DNA from: Cepaea nemoralis
Lineage: Eukaryota; Mollusca; Gastropoda; Stylommatophora; Helicidae
NCBI GenBank assembly: GCA_014155875.1
Contig: JACEFZ010027769.1
Span: 62,001 to 126,000 of the forward strand
Direction of reading: 5' to 3'
DNA length: 64,000 nucleotides
How positions within the stretch are numbered: position 1 is the stretch's first letter; the number at the start of each line of letters is the position of its first letter. Positions 40,147-52,539 of the stretch are shown one piece after another. Under the pieces are notes generated by a model that was not told where the DNA came from, searched no databases, and saw only the letters and a list, made by a program, of their open reading frames with translations. The position numbers and the translations under genes were made by a program.

Positions 40147-42045
40147 TCATCCTCGTTGCACATCGAACCATTCAGTCCATAAGTGCTCGGATCCCCTCCT
40201 CAGCAAATCCCGCAGCGTGTAGCGGCTAACGACGCCAGTTCTGTGTTGGTTTATCAATCTTCTTTGGCTTCCTGCGTAGTGTTCTTGTTTGGCCATCCCT
40301 CTTTTAATTTGCTGCTCCCGCAGTCTGGCCATTGTTGTAGATTCACAGTCATCACTTGGTTCTCGCAAAAGTCTCACTTCTCGTAGAGCATTCAGAATGT
40401 CAGCCTGGTCCATGGCGCGTCCGCCCTCCACAGTAGCCTCACCTGCGAGCTTGTCAGCCCGCTCATTTCCTTGTACTCCCGCATGACCTGGCACGAAGAT
40501 GAAACTAATCTTTGCCAGCCGAGACCGCTTCAGAGGCAGCAACCATTCTCTTCGGATCGACCCCTCCTCTATCCTCTTGATCATGTTCATTGAGTCGCTA
40601 AGGAAACAAGCCCTAGTGAATGTCTGTGTCTCGAGCCATGTTATTGCTTTACTTACTGCCATGACTTCCATGGTCAGGCTACTTGTGGTTTCAGTGAAAG
40701 CACCAGAGTCCTCCTTCACAATTCTCCCTCCTGGCCCGAGCTGTAAAGGCCCATGAGCTTCTCACATGTCGGACGACCGACCCATCTGTGTAGATGACCG
40801 CGTCACCGTCTAGCGAATTCTCGAAAATCAATGCTTGTACTTCAGCCTCAACAGCAGCCGGATTTTCTTGTCTGCATTTTCTATCTAGTTGGATGCAAAC
40901 TGAAAAGGATGTGCAGAAATCTGTTGGCACTTGCACCCACTCCTCGCCAGGTTCTAAGTCCTCAAGTGAACACACCTGTTGAAGAATGTCTTCGGCTTGA
41001 CCCATCCACGACCGTCCTCTTTTTAACCTGCTGCCCTTCACCTTCCTAATTTCACTATGCAGTGGATGTTGTGTGTTTGCGTTAATTCTGAGGTAGGCGC
41101 GTGCCCTGCAAACTTGTATTCTCTCTTCAATGGTTGGAAAATCAAGAAGGTAGCGCATCGCCCTGCATGCTGTATCTCTTGTACATCCAAGAATAATGCG
41201 CATAGCTTCATTCTGTATCCTTTCTATCTGCTTATGGCTGAGAGTCAGGATTGCCATTGCATACTCCAAAACAGACATGACCAGCCCCTCGTACAGTAGA
41301 CATAGATGGCGCTGATCACAGTTTGCTGCCGCCATCACCCGCATCGCTGCCAAACCCCGCTTGGCCTTTGTTATCACCTGGTCTATGTGCACATTATAAG
41401 CAAGGCTTCGATCAAACCGTATCCCCAGGTAATTCATTGCCTGCGTTCTTTCCACCGTCTCTGAACACAGCATTACAGTTGGTGTTGGATTGTTGACAAT
41501 ATGATTATTCAACGAGAACCAAGTCACTGTTGCCTTTGTTGGGTTGACCATTGCCCCAGCTTCATCACACCAAGTACTTATGCGATTGAGTTCGGTTTGT
41601 AGTTCCACAGCAACCTCCTCTCTATCCTTACCCTGACGATACACTAACACATCATCGGCATACAACAATGTCCTGACAGGTCCAGTGATCTGCTCACTGG
41701 TGATTCTCACTGTGTAGGTGTTGAACAGTACCGGAGATAATGGTGATCCCTGTGGTAGGCCAGGATATATTGTTGTTGGTTCCGAAGTCCAACTGCCACA
41801 TCTAAAAACTACTTTCCGTTGGTAGAGGGCTGTAGCGATCCAACTAAGGAGGAATGGACTTACGTCTAGTTCAAGAAGCTGAAACATTAAAAAATCCAGT
41901 GGTACTCTGTTGTATGCGTCCTCAAGATCAATCGCTGCAGCGACGGTTTCAGTGCCTGAGTGGAAACCTTCATAGACATCATGGGCAAAGACTGCTGCAT
42001 TGGTCCAGGTTTCTCTTTTTGGACGGTACCCACCCAGGGTAGGTG
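40147..42045 (-). pseudogene. LINE RT + RNase H (I/R1/Ingi-like group), one frameshift
   Basis: The minus strand is open from about 42045. RT: GYRPKRETWTNAAVFAHD, motif A AIDLEDAYNRVPLDF, motif B GLPQGSPLSPVLFNTYTV, motif C LLYADDVLVYRQG, then NYLGIRFDRSLAYNVHID and AMRIILGCTRDTACRAMRYL. RNase H begins with VIYTDGSVV (first Asp). A one-base shift at about 40725 moves to the frame with MEVMAVSKAITWLE (Glu), FLSDSMNMIKRI (second Asp) and FVPGHAGVQGNERADKLAGE (His and last Asp). All four RNase H acidic/His positions are present. The stop is at 40147-40149. The upstream endonuclease is missing, cut by the foldback at 42053. Confidence 0.88.
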
Positions 42046-42052
42046 GGAAAAC

Positions 42053-42732
42053 ATGATGGCATGTTACATAAACATATATCAGTTCTAAATAAATAAATAT
42101 ATATGTATATATTCATAAAACTATTTAGAACATCTATAGCTCAAAACATACACAATCACCCCCATTTATGTAATGGAGTGTAAATGGGATTTGTTGTATG
42201 TGATAATTTGGAGAAATCCATTATCCAAGCTACATGAGCGTGTGGCTTATTCATGTACAGGAGATACATTTAGATTCATCCTATATGATGTTAAACATTG
42301 CGGAGACTGACTACTTAGGAGAATTTCCTGACAGCTACCAGTCTCTTGATAGCGTCCAATTAACATTGATTATTTGGACCAACACTTTGAGTGCCTACCA
42401 AGATTGTGGTGAAACCACTTGGTTTGAGGAATGGCACCAGTTCACCTTGTCTGCATGAGGACAGACATGACTTAGGACATTCAATATCCCAGACAGATTC
42501 AGGGAAGGCATTTAATGTTCGACAGGACTGTGCGACCAGCCCTTCCGACAAGACAGTATGAATGAATCAGAAAGGGAGAGAGTAAATGAGGTGAACTTAT
42601 ATGGGAAACACTCCATTACATAAATGGGGGTGATTGTGTATGTTTTGAGCTATAGATGTTCTAAATAGTTTTATGAATATATACATATATATTTATTTAG
42701 AACTGATATATGTTTATGTAACATGCCATCAT
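42053..42732. mobile_element. Foldback/MITE with about 125-bp inverted ends
   Basis: The left arm 42053-42180 (ATGATGGCATGTTACATAAA to CCCATTTATGTAATGGAGTG) is repeated in inverse at 42608-42732. A 430-base middle part has no ORF of note (one plus frame at 42234-42458). It marks the 5' breakpoint of the RT-RNase H LINE. Confidence 0.82.
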
Positions 42733-42984
42733 ATATCATCATACCATCATATATTATGACTTGAATGTATGTTTATATGAATGTATAGACATATGTGTTT
42801 GAGATGTGTAGACGTAGATACTACCCATCTCCGTTTGTTTTATTCCAGATCTCTTAGGAGCAATGGACAGTCAACAACCCATATCAGGAAGTGACTTAGC
42901 CTTGTGAAGGGAAGAATTTGGACTCCTTCAATCTGACAGTGAACTGCGTCTCACTGGGGGAAGCATGACCTATGTGACCTCTTA
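42733..42984. other. Short spacer, no gene
   Basis: AT-rich with CATCATATAT-type repeats. Nothing recognised. Confidence 0.3.
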
Positions 42985-43262
42985 AGTTACGTATACCATA
43001 TCATCATCATCATCATCATGCGATCATCAGTACTAGAAATAATAAACACAGTTGTTGTATTTTAAAACTCAATTTGTCCGTATAATTCTAAATGTTGATA
43101 AATGTTTGTGTAGTTTAAATATGTACACACATTGGAGAACATTTTGTGGGGGTTCACACATATTGTCCAGAAGTAGAAAGTTATGTCAGGGAGGGACCTT
43201 GCCTATGCAGTCATAAGTAACCAGATTAAGTTACATAGCTTAACTCCTCCTTTCTCACTTCT

Positions 43263-43532
43263 GGTGATACCATGTACAGCCAAATCTATATAGATATATT
43301 CTATCTTCAACGAGCCACTTCTTGGCTGTTTTCTTGAGTATCAGGGACAGTGTCTTAATCAGCATAAAAGACATTTGTTCCACGTTTTCTCTCTGGGATC
43401 TGGGGTGGTAATTAGTCCCTTCTGACAGAATTAGGGGATCTTAAACTGCATCCAGAACTAAACACCAGTAGAAGAAAATGATTTTGGCTGAGTGGTTGCC
43501 CATCTGGGATCTAACCTCAGCCAGTTGGTAAC
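43263..43532. mobile_element. Single arm of the 579-bp foldback (copy 1)
   Basis: Matches 36095-36364 (GTACAGCCAAATCTATATAG to AGCCAGTTGG) and ends GTAACA where the full element has GTGACA. The opposite arm is missing. Confidence 0.82.
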
Positions 43533-43539
43533 ATATTCA

Positions 43540-44935
43540 CAATCTGTCTTCTTGTTTCCATTAGTTGTAAAATTTCTTCAGTCATCCACGTCTTACAAAT
43601 CACTTTCTTTAATTTGGAATAGTTTTTTAAAATTGATTGAATTCTTCAACATTTCTAATTGACCATCCACATCTTGATATAGGATCTCTAGATAAAACAA
43701 TATATCAAATTTGTTCATTACTTCTATGTTAAAATTATCTTGTATTTCTTTGACAGTTTACAATTTGCAGAAATCATATTTAGTGCTTCCTGTTGTATAC
43801 TTGACTTTCTTTAACTTTACCCTCAATGTGCCTGTAATTAATCTGTGATCACTGTAGCAGTCTGCATTGGGAACTGTTTTTACGACTGCTAATGCATGTC
43901 AAAACCTTCTGCTAATCAGGATGTAATCTATCTGGTGTTTAATCCTGCTGTCTGGACTCCTCCATGTCCATAATCTTCTGGGATGCTGTTTAAGCCAGGT
44001 GTTTCCTACAACTATTTCTTGTTCTTTTGCTGATTCTTCAAGTCTGTATCCTCTTTCGTTTCGCTCTCCCAAACCATGGTTGCCTACACTGCATCCACCG
44101 CCCTGATTTCCTACTTTTGCATTGAAATCACCCATTATGATGTTTATTTCTGATTTTTTTTTTTACAGATCTTCAATGCAGACTTCATGCCATTATAAAA
44201 TTCTTCTATACTTTCTTCACTGCATTCGCTTGTTGGAGCCTATATTTGAATGACATTTATTTTAAAAGGTCTTCCGTTTAATTTTACTAAAAGAACTCTG
44301 TCTGATACAGCCCAATATCCTTTAACAGATTTGATGTTTGCCGATCCACCTCTTTGCCATTCTTCTCCCCAAGAATAAATAATCGTACAATCCTCTCCTG
44401 TCTTGATCCCTACCCCTTTCCATCATGTTTTGCACATTTGTAATATATTAATCTTCTGTCTTCCAATTTCTTGTTTAATATTATTTAATTTTCCATCTGC
44501 ACTCATTTTCCTAACTTTAAGAGTTCCTACTTTTAATGATAGTAATCTTTTGCACCTAGTAGCCTGCTGACGGTCTGAAGTCACCTGGTGCACATGAATG
44601 ACTATACTACCGGGTGAGGCTGCTCCTATGGAGCATCCATTTACACTGTTTCCTTCTTAGCAGAGACCATACTGGTCAATGATCATAGCCATTGTCTCCC
44701 CAAAAAGGAGATCCTCAGGCTACCGTCGTGAAGCTGAAGACGATAACCCACAAATAGATGTCGGCTGCTCTTCAACCTCATCCACCACCAGCACCCATGG
44801 CTTCACATAACCCTGATCGGGAAGCTAAACGGTACTCCACCTTGCCCAAGGGTCTCCCATAGGCTAATGGAGGGAAGGAAACACCTTACTTCTCCTTTGA
44901 TAGGGGATACCCCTACCCCGCTACATATTATCAGT
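43540..44935 (-). pseudogene. RTE LINE family B leader and endonuclease (copy 1)
   Basis: Minus strand from 44935: leader with GGGGTATCCCCTATCAAAGG; VHQVTSDRQQAT; SLKVGTLKVRKMSADGK; SVKGYWAVSDRVLLVKLNGR; INIIMGDFNAKVGNQGGG; NTWLKQHPRRLWTWRSPDSR; IKHQIDYILISRRF; YSDHRLITG; and a linker ending next to the foldback arm. Endonuclease Glu and Tyr blocks are degraded, and an A/T run at 44150-44164 breaks the frame. Confidence 0.78.
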
Positions 44936-45124
44936 TATCAGAAAATACACTGCTCAAAATAAGATATATCTAGGCACAACTTCCAGCCTAGAGCTACAAC
45001 AGTGGAAGATAAACCCCATGGGCCACTGAGCGAACTAACAAAGACAATGACATTCATACAAGAAACAATATTGCAGATATAGATAATTTCAGGTGAAAGA
45101 AGAAGAAATCAGTGGATCAATGAA

Positions 45125-46770
45125 TCATGTGCCATGCCGTAAAGTGTGGGCGGTCATGACTCGCCATTTCACTTGATCACCGGAGTCGTGGATCAGCTCA
45201 GTGTTCCTGTCTCGTCCATGCCATCCAGGTATTTTCCTCTCGGTGTTCCCCTTGGTCTGTTCCCCTCGATCTTGCCAGTTGTCAATAAGTTCTCCAATCC
45301 ATTTCTTCTCATAACATGTCCAAATAATTTTGACTGTCTACGTCTAATTTCTCTAATCAATCTACGATTTTCATTTATCTCCTGTAGTACTTGGTCATTG
45401 GTTTTTCTATCTGTCCATGGTACTCTTCGCATTTTCCTCAGAAACCACATTTCTGTAGCCATCAAATGTTTTTCAGCTTGACTGCACATTGTCCAAGTTT
45501 CACATCCATACAAAAGAACAGGCTCTACTGTACCCCCTCAACACTCTTTTTCTTGTTTCAATTGACATCTTTTTATTGGTCAGAATGTTTTTCATCTCGC
45601 TAAAGGCTACTTTCGCCATGGCGATTCTTGTTCTAATCTCTTCAAGGCATCTCCCGTCAGATGTTATGACTGTTCCGAGATAATTGTATGATTCACTTGT
45701 TGAAGAATATTCCCATTTACTTGTATATTACATTGTGGTACTTCGTCTCTTCCTAGTGATGACCATAACCTGAGTCTTTTTACAATTTAATTCCAACCCC
45801 AGCTGCTCACTGTGCTACAACAACTGTCGTCTACTAATTGTTGTAGATCTTGTGCATTGTCTGCAATCACTACTGTATCATCGCATATCTAATGTTATGA
45901 TATTTCTTCCTCCAATGCTGATTCCATTTTCTATCTTCTACATTTCTGAAAATATTTTCACTGTATAGGGAAAAAAAGATCTGGAGACATACACATCCCC
46001 TGAATAGGTTGCTTATTGTCCCACTTCATTATCAATCCTTTATGGCAGCTTGTTGTTTCCAATATGTTTTTATAAGTCTAAGTCTTTCCCATCAATTTGT
46101 AGATCTGCAAGCATATCCACCATGTTAACATGTCTAACTCTATCAAAATTCTTATGTGTAGTCAATAAAGCAAAGATGTACTATCCTTGTTTACTTCTAT
46201 TAGCAACGTTTTTGTTCAAAATTATAACTGGTTAAGCCAGTATATACACAGCCATTTTACTGTACCCTTTCCTTCTACAAATCCGCATTGTTCTTACCCT
46301 ATTCAGGTTGTATTTTCTCCCTCACTCTTTGCATGATAATTCATAACAAAATCTTTGTGAGGTGACTCATTATACTAATTGTTCTATGTTGATCACATTC
46401 CAAGGTTCCTGATTTCTTTGGAATTGCAATAAATACAAAATTACATAATTCAGAAGGTATATCTCCAGTATCATATAATGTGTTCAGCAGTCTGGTGACT
46501 TGCTCTAATCCAAATTCTTCTAAAGCTTTAATTATTTCTGTTGTGATGTTATCTGCACCGGGGGCCTTGCCAGCTTTCATATGCTTAAGAACATTTTGAA
46601 CCTCCATCTTTAAAATTGCTGGTCTTCATTATTAAATCTAATATCATACTGTTCCTCTCTGTTATCACCCATACAGGTTTTTCACATAATCTGTCCATAC
46701 ATGTAGAATCTGATCTTTTTCTATTATGATTTTGCCATCTTTAGATGGCAAAAATCAGTGGATATGTTTC
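45125..46770 (-). pseudogene. RTE LINE family B RT half (copy 1)
   Basis: Minus strand from 46770: IIIEKDQILHVWTDYVKN, MKAGKAPGADNITTEIIKAL, TGDIPSELCNFVFIAIPKKS, HRTISIMSHLTKILL, then a heavily indel-damaged palm at 45820-46300. Next come VLLYGCETWTMCSQAEKHL-like sequence, MWFLRKMRRVPWTDRKTND and LFGHVMRRNGLENLLTTGKI. The 3' end is at 45125-45140. A deletion near 45215 removes the LATW segment kept in copy 2. Confidence 0.78.
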
Positions 46771-47109
46771 ATTAATTGGTGCTGGGTGAAAAATAAAAGG
46801 AATAAAACGGTAATTTCTTAAGTTACGTATACCATATCATCATCTCATCATCATGCGATCATCAGTACTAGAAAAAAATAAACACAGTTTTTGTTTTTTT
46901 AAAACTCAATTTGTCCGTATAATTCTAAATGTTGATAAATTTTTGGGGTGTAGTTTAAATATGTACACACTTTTGGAGAACATTTTGTGGGGGTTCACAC
47001 ATATTGTCCAGAAGTAGAAAGTTATGTCAGGGAGGGACCTTCCCTATGCAGTCATAAGAAACCCAGATTAATTTAAACCATAGCTTAATCCCCCTTTCTA
47101 AACTTCTGG

Positions 47110-47370
47110 TGATACCATGTACAGCCAAATCTATATAGATATTTTCTATCTTCAACGAGCCACTTCTTGGCTGTTTTCTTGAGTATCAGGGACAGTGTCT
47201 TAATCAGCATAAAAGACATTTGTTCCACGTTTTCTCTCGGGATCGGGGGTTTGGTAATTAGTCCCTTCTGACAGAATTAGGGGATCTTAAACTGCATCCA
47301 GAACTAAACACCAGTAGAAGAAAATGATTTTGGCTGAGTGGTTGCCCATCTGGGATCTAACCTCAGCCAT
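47110..47370. mobile_element. Single arm of the 579-bp foldback (copy 2)
   Basis: As 43263-43532, with small differences such as TCTCGGGATCGGGGGTTTGG. Confidence 0.8.
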
Positions 47371-47379
47371 TTGGTAACA

Positions 47380-48845
47380 TATTCACAATCTGTCTTCTTG
47401 TTTCCATTAGTTGTAAAATTTCTTCAGTCATCCATGTCTTACAAATCACTTTCTTTAATTTGGAATAGTTTTTTAAAATTGATTGAATTCTTCAACATTT
47501 CTAATTGACCATCCACATCTTGACATAGGATCTCTAGATAAAACAATATATCAAATTTGTTTATTACTTCTATGTTAAAATTATCTTGTATTTCTTTGTC
47601 AGTTTACACTTTGCAGAAATCATATTTAGTGCTTCCTGTTGTATACTTGACTTTCTTTAACTTTACCCTCAATGTGCCTGTAATTAATCTGTGATCACCG
47701 TAGCAGTCTGCATTGGGAACTGTTTTTACGACTGCTAATGCATGTCAAAACCTTCTACTAAATCAGGATGTAATCTATCTGGTGTTCAATCCTGCTGTCT
47801 GGAGTCCTCCATGTCCATAATCTTCTGGGATGCTGTTTAAGCCAGGTGTTTCCTACAACTATTTCTTGTTCTTTTGCTGATTCTTCAAGTCTGTATCCTC
47901 TTTCGTTTCACTCTCCCAAACCATGGTTGCCTACACTGCATCCACCGCCCTGATTTCCTACTTTTGCATTGAAATCACCCATTATGATGTTTATTTGTGA
48001 TTTTTTTTTTTTTTACAGATCTTCAATGCAGACTTCATGTCATTATAAAATTCTTCTATACTTTCTTCACTGCATTCGCTTGTTGGAGCCTATATTTGAA
48101 TGACATTTATTTTAAAAAGTCTTTCATTTAATTTTACTAATAGAACTCTGATACAGCCCAATATCCTTTAACAGATTTGATGTTTGCCGATCCACCTCTT
48201 TGCCATTCTTCTCCCCAAGAATAAATAATCGTACAATCCTCTCCTGTCTTGATCCCTACCCCTTTCCATCATATTTTGCACATTTGTAATATATTAATCT
48301 TCTCTCTTCCAATTTCTTGTTTAATATTATCTAATTTTCCATCTGCACTCATTTTCCTAACTTTAAGAGTTCCTACTTTAATGATAGTAATCTTTTGCAC
48401 TTAGTAGCCTGCTGATGGTCTGGAGTCACCTGGTGCACATGAATGACTATACTACCGGGCGAGGCTGCTCCTATGGAGCATCCATTTACACTGTTTCTTT
48501 GATTTCCAATGACATCACAAAACATAATGTTCTTGGAATCCGTATAGAAGGTAGTTTGCCATTGCTTTCCTTCTTAGCAGTGACCATACTGGTCAATGAT
48601 CATAGCCATTGTCTCCCCAAAAAGGAGATCCTCAGGCTACCGTCGTGAAGCTGGAGACGATAACCCACAAATATATGTCGGCTGCTCTTCAACCTCATCC
48701 ACCACCTGCACCCATGGCTTCACGTAACCCTGATCGGGAATCTAAACGGGTACTCCACCTTGCCCAAGGGTGTCCCATAGGCTAATGGAGGGAAGGAAAC
48801 ACCTTACTCCTCCTTTGATAGGGGATACCCCTACCCCGCTACATA
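47380..48845 (-). pseudogene. RTE LINE family B leader and endonuclease (copy 2)
   Basis: Same block order as copy 1, with the leader complete at 48497-48570. The GDFN block is at about 47970-47985, and an A/T run at 48001-48014 breaks the frame. A Tyr-block stop and several one-base changes keep it closed. Confidence 0.76.
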
Positions 48846-49029
48846 TTATCAGTTATCAGAAAATACACTGCTCAAAATAAGATATATCTAGGCACAACTT
48901 CCGGCCTAGAGCTACAACAGTGGAAGATAAACCCCATGGGCCACTGAGCGAACTAACAAAGACAGTGACATTCATACAAGAAACAATATTGCAGATATAG
49001 ATAACTTTCAGGTGAAAGAAGAAGAAATC

Positions 49030-50700
49030 AGTGGATCAATGAATCATGTGCCATGCCGTAAAGTGTGGGCGGTCATGACTCGCAATTTCACTTGATCACC
49101 AGAGTCATGGATCAGCTCAGTGTTCCTGTCTCGCCCATGCCATGTGGCCAAGCCATCCAGGTATTTTCCTCTCGGTGTTCCCCTTGGTCTGTTCCCCTCG
49201 ATCTTGCCAGTTGTCACTAAGTTCTCCAATCCATTTCTTCTCATAACATGTCCAAAAAATTTTGACTGTCATCGTCTAATTTCTCTAATCAATCTACGAT
49301 TTTCATTTATCTCCTGTAGTACTTGGTCATTGGCTTTTCTATCTGTCCATGGTACTCTTCGCATTTTCCTCAGAAATCACATTTCTGTAGCCATCAAATG
49401 TTTTTCAGCTTGACTGCGCATTGTCCAAGTTTCGCATCCATACAAAAGAACAGGCTCTATGTACCCCCTCAACACTCTTTTTCTTGTTTCAATTGACATC
49501 TTTTTATTGGTCAGAATGTTTTTCATCTCGCTAAAGGCTACGTTCGCCATGGCGATTCTTGTTCTAATCTCTTCAAGGCATCTCCCGTCAGATGTTATGA
49601 CTGTTCCGAGATAATTGTATTGATTCACTTGTTGAAGAATATTCCCATTTACTTGTATATTACATTGTGGTACTTCGTTCTTCCTAGTGACGACCATAAC
49701 CTGAGTCTTTTTACAATTTAATTCCAACCCCAGCTGCTCACTGTGTACAACAACTGTGTCTACTAATTGTTGTAGATCTTGTGCATTGTCTGCAATCAAT
49801 ACTGTATCATCTGCATATCTAATGTTATTGATATTTCTTCCTCCAATGCTGATTCCATTTATATCTTCTACATTTCTGAAAATATTTTCACTGTATAGGG
49901 AAAAAAGATCTGGAGACATTACACATCCCTGAATAGGTTGATATTGTCCCACTTCATTATCAATCCTTATGGCAGCTTGTTGTTTCCAATATATGTTTTT
50001 TATAAGTCTAATGTCTTTCCCATCAATTTGTAGATCTGCAAGCATATCCACCATGTTAACATGTCTAACTCTATCAAAATTCTTTGTGTAGTCAATAAAG
50101 CAAAGATGTATATCCTTGTTTACTTCTATAGCACGTTCAATAACTGGTAGCAGTATATACACAGCATTTACTGTACCCTTTCCTTCTACAAATCCGCATT
50201 GTTCTTACCCTATTTCAGGTTGTATTTTCTCCCTCACTCTTTGCATGATAATTCATAACAAAATCTTTGTGAGGTGACTCATTATACTAATTGTTCTATG
50301 TTGATCACATTCCAAGGTTCCTGATTTCTTTGGAATTGCAATAAATACAAAATTACATAATTCAGAAGGTATATCTCCAGTATCATATAATGTGTTCAGC
50401 AGTCTGGTGACTTGCTCTAATCCAAATTCTTCTAAAGCTTTAATTATTTCTGTTGTGATGTTATCTGCACCGGGGGCCTTGCCAGCTTTCATATGCTTAA
50501 GAACATTTTGAACCTCCATCTTTAAAATTGGTGGTCCTTCATTATTAACTCTAATATCATACTGTTCCTCTCTGTTATCACTATACAGGTTTTTCACATA
50601 ATCTGTCCATACATGTAGAATCTGATCTTTTTCTATTATGATTTTGCCATCTTTAGATGGCAAAAATCAGTGGATATGTTTCATTAATTGGTGCTGGGTG
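49030..50700 (-). pseudogene. RTE LINE family B RT half (copy 2), best preserved
   Basis: Three open blocks on the minus strand. 50663-50253: fingers, MKAGKAPGADNITTEIIKAL to MSHLTKILL. 50162-49377: LCFIDYTKNFDRVRHVNMV motif A, with Asn in place of the usual Ala of KAFD, GCVMSPDLFSLYSENIF motif B, NNIRYADDTVLIADNAQDL motif C, and YNYLGTVITSDGRCLEEI. 49244-49044: MRRNGLENLVTTGKIEGNR to LRHGT. Motif B has lost KRGVRQ. Frames are separated by single stops or indels at about 50206 and 49380. Confidence 0.82.
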
Positions 50701-50852
50701 AAAAATAAAAGGAATAAAACGGTAAAACAAAATCACCAATGTGGAACTTATGGAGAGAACCAGACAAATCCCAATGAACCAGCAGCAGAGAAAAAGACAC
50801 TGGCATTGAATAGGTCACACACTGAGTAGATCTGAAAAAAAAGTCTTAAGCC

Positions 50853-50985
50853 TTAAAAGTCGAGAAGATTAACTTCATTGCCCCGAGTTTTATCCCATAT
50901 GACTCTATCTCTTTGGGCAGGGTGGCGTGCCGAAAGCGTCGCACAAAGCACAAACTCCGTAACTCCTGCGACGACCCATTGTAAC
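50853..50985 (-). mobile_element. SINE 3' part, 5' truncated
   Basis: The minus strand matches the body of the SINE at 16684-16936 from CGTCGCA(G)GAGTTACGGAGTTTG to GTCGACTTTTAAG with about 15 percent difference. The tRNA-like head is missing. Confidence 0.75.
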
Positions 50986-51151
50986 TAGCTAAGATCTCGC
51001 GGGGAAGAGAAGTAGAAACAGAAATTGACAATAAGGGAAGGACAAGGATAGAGCAGCATGGGATAGCTAAAGATGGGGGGTTGGTGTGTTGGAGTGTTGG
51101 CTGACGGTGTATACCCCAGTGGAGGGAAACAGAAGGACAAGAATATATTAC

Positions 51152-51294
51152 CTTGATGAGAGTGCGCTTCTGGCAGACGTAACATTCTCATTATGAAGGA
51201 CGCAACATCATGTTGGCTTCCATCTGTTGGGCATGAGGGCTGTGTGGGAGGAACGAGGTTCACGTCAGGCTGGAAGCTCTCCTGCAGTGTTTCG
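51152..51294 (-). CDS. Host gene exon
   Basis: 143 bases on the minus strand, acceptor TTCTCCTGTTACAG and donor CATCAAG/GTAATA. It reads ETLQESFQPDVNLVPPTQP, SCPTDGSQHDVASFIMRML and RLPEAHSHQ. It enters with one base and leaves with one. Both split codons (Ser from AG+C, Asp from G+AC) join in frame with 54243-54357 and 32644-32810. No domain recognised. Confidence 0.8.
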
Positions 51295-51369
51295 CTGTAA
51301 CAGGAGAAATGTATAACATGGGTAGCAATGACCATTTTAGAAGATCACTTCACTGATGTAACTGGATAA

Positions 51370-52505
51370 GTAGTATGGTTGAGAGCTTAGAGTGTCTACC
51401 TCTAGTTCATAAGTAGTATGGTTGAGAGCTTAGAGTGTCTACCTAAATACCACTTATGTATTTATCTCTTTATATTTATAAATACTTACCACTAAAGTTG
51501 ATTTGATTTGATTACCTCTAGTTCATAAGTAGTATGGTTGAGAGCTTAGAGTGTCTACCTCTAGATCAGAAGTGGTATGGTTGAGAGCTTAGAGTGTCTA
51601 CCTCTAGTCCAGAAGTGGTATGGCTGAGAGGTAACAGTGTCTACATCTAGTTCATAAGTGGTGTCTACCTCTAGTTCATAAGTGGTATAACTGAGAGCTA
51701 ACAGTGTCTACCTCTAGTTTATAAGTGGTATGGCTGAGAGCTATCAGTCTACCTCTAGTTTATAAGTGGTATGGCTGAGAGCTATCGGTGTCTACCTCTA
51801 GTTCATACGTGGTATACCTGAGAGCTAACAGTGTCTATTTCTAGTTCATAAGTGGTATGGCTGAGAGCTATCAGTGTCTACCTCTAGTTCATAAGTGGTA
51901 TGGCTGAGAGCTATCAGTGTCTACCTCTAGTTTATAAGTGGTATGGCTGAGAGCTATCAGTGTCTACCTCTAGTTTATAAGTGGTATGGCTGAGAGCTAT
52001 CGGTGTCTATCTCTAGTTTATAAGTGGTATGGCTGAGAGCTATTAGTGTCTACCTCTAGTTCATAAGTGGTATGGCTGAGAGCTATCAGTGTCTACCTCT
52101 AGTTATAAGTGGTATGGCTGAGAGCTATCAGTGTCTACCTCTAGTTCATAAGTGGTATGGCTGAGAGCTATCAGTGTCTACCTCTAGTTCATAAGTGGTA
52201 TGGCTGAGAGCTATCAGTGTCTACCTCTAGTTTCATAAGTGGTATGGCTGAGAGCTATCAGTGTCTACCTCTAGTTCATAAGTGGTATGGCTGAGAGCTA
52301 TCAGTGTCTACCTCTAGTTTATAAGTGGTATGGCTGAGAGCTATTGGTGTCTACCTCTAGTTTATAAGTGGTATGGCTGAGAGCTATCGGTGTCTACCTC
52401 TAGTTTATAAGTGGTATGGCTGAGAGCTATCAGTGTCTACCTCTAGTTTATAAGTGGTATGGCTGAGAGCTATCGGTGTCTACCTCTAGTTTATAAGTAG
52501 CATGA
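51370..52505. repeat. About 43-bp minisatellite, near 26 copies
   Basis: Units with AAGTGGTATGGCTGAGAGCT and ATCAGTGTCTACCTCTAGTT. The first three copies use the variant AGTAGTATGGTTGAGAGCTT and are interrupted by about 55 unrelated bases at 51453-51510. Confidence 0.93.
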
Positions 52506-52539
52506 CTCCAGTATAGGGCTGAACGTGCTTACAGGAACC

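Larger units (their letters stand above)
42985..46813. repeat. Tandem 3.8-3.9 kb unit, copy 1
   Basis: Starts TTAAGTTACGTATACCATAT and ends GGAATAAAACGGTAA. It is repeated immediately in copy 2 with high identity over its entire length. Copy 1 lacks about 70 bases near 44652 that are present at 48497-48570, and has many one- or two-base indels at 45820-46300. Confidence 0.9.
46814..50727. repeat. Tandem 3.8-3.9 kb unit, copy 2
   Basis: Begins with TTTC then TTAAGTTACGTATACC and ends GGAATAAAACGGTAA, followed by unrelated sequence. Between the two units one complete LINE order is formed: leader and endonuclease (48845 to 47380), foldback arm, then RT (46770 to 45125), on the minus strand. Confidence 0.9.
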
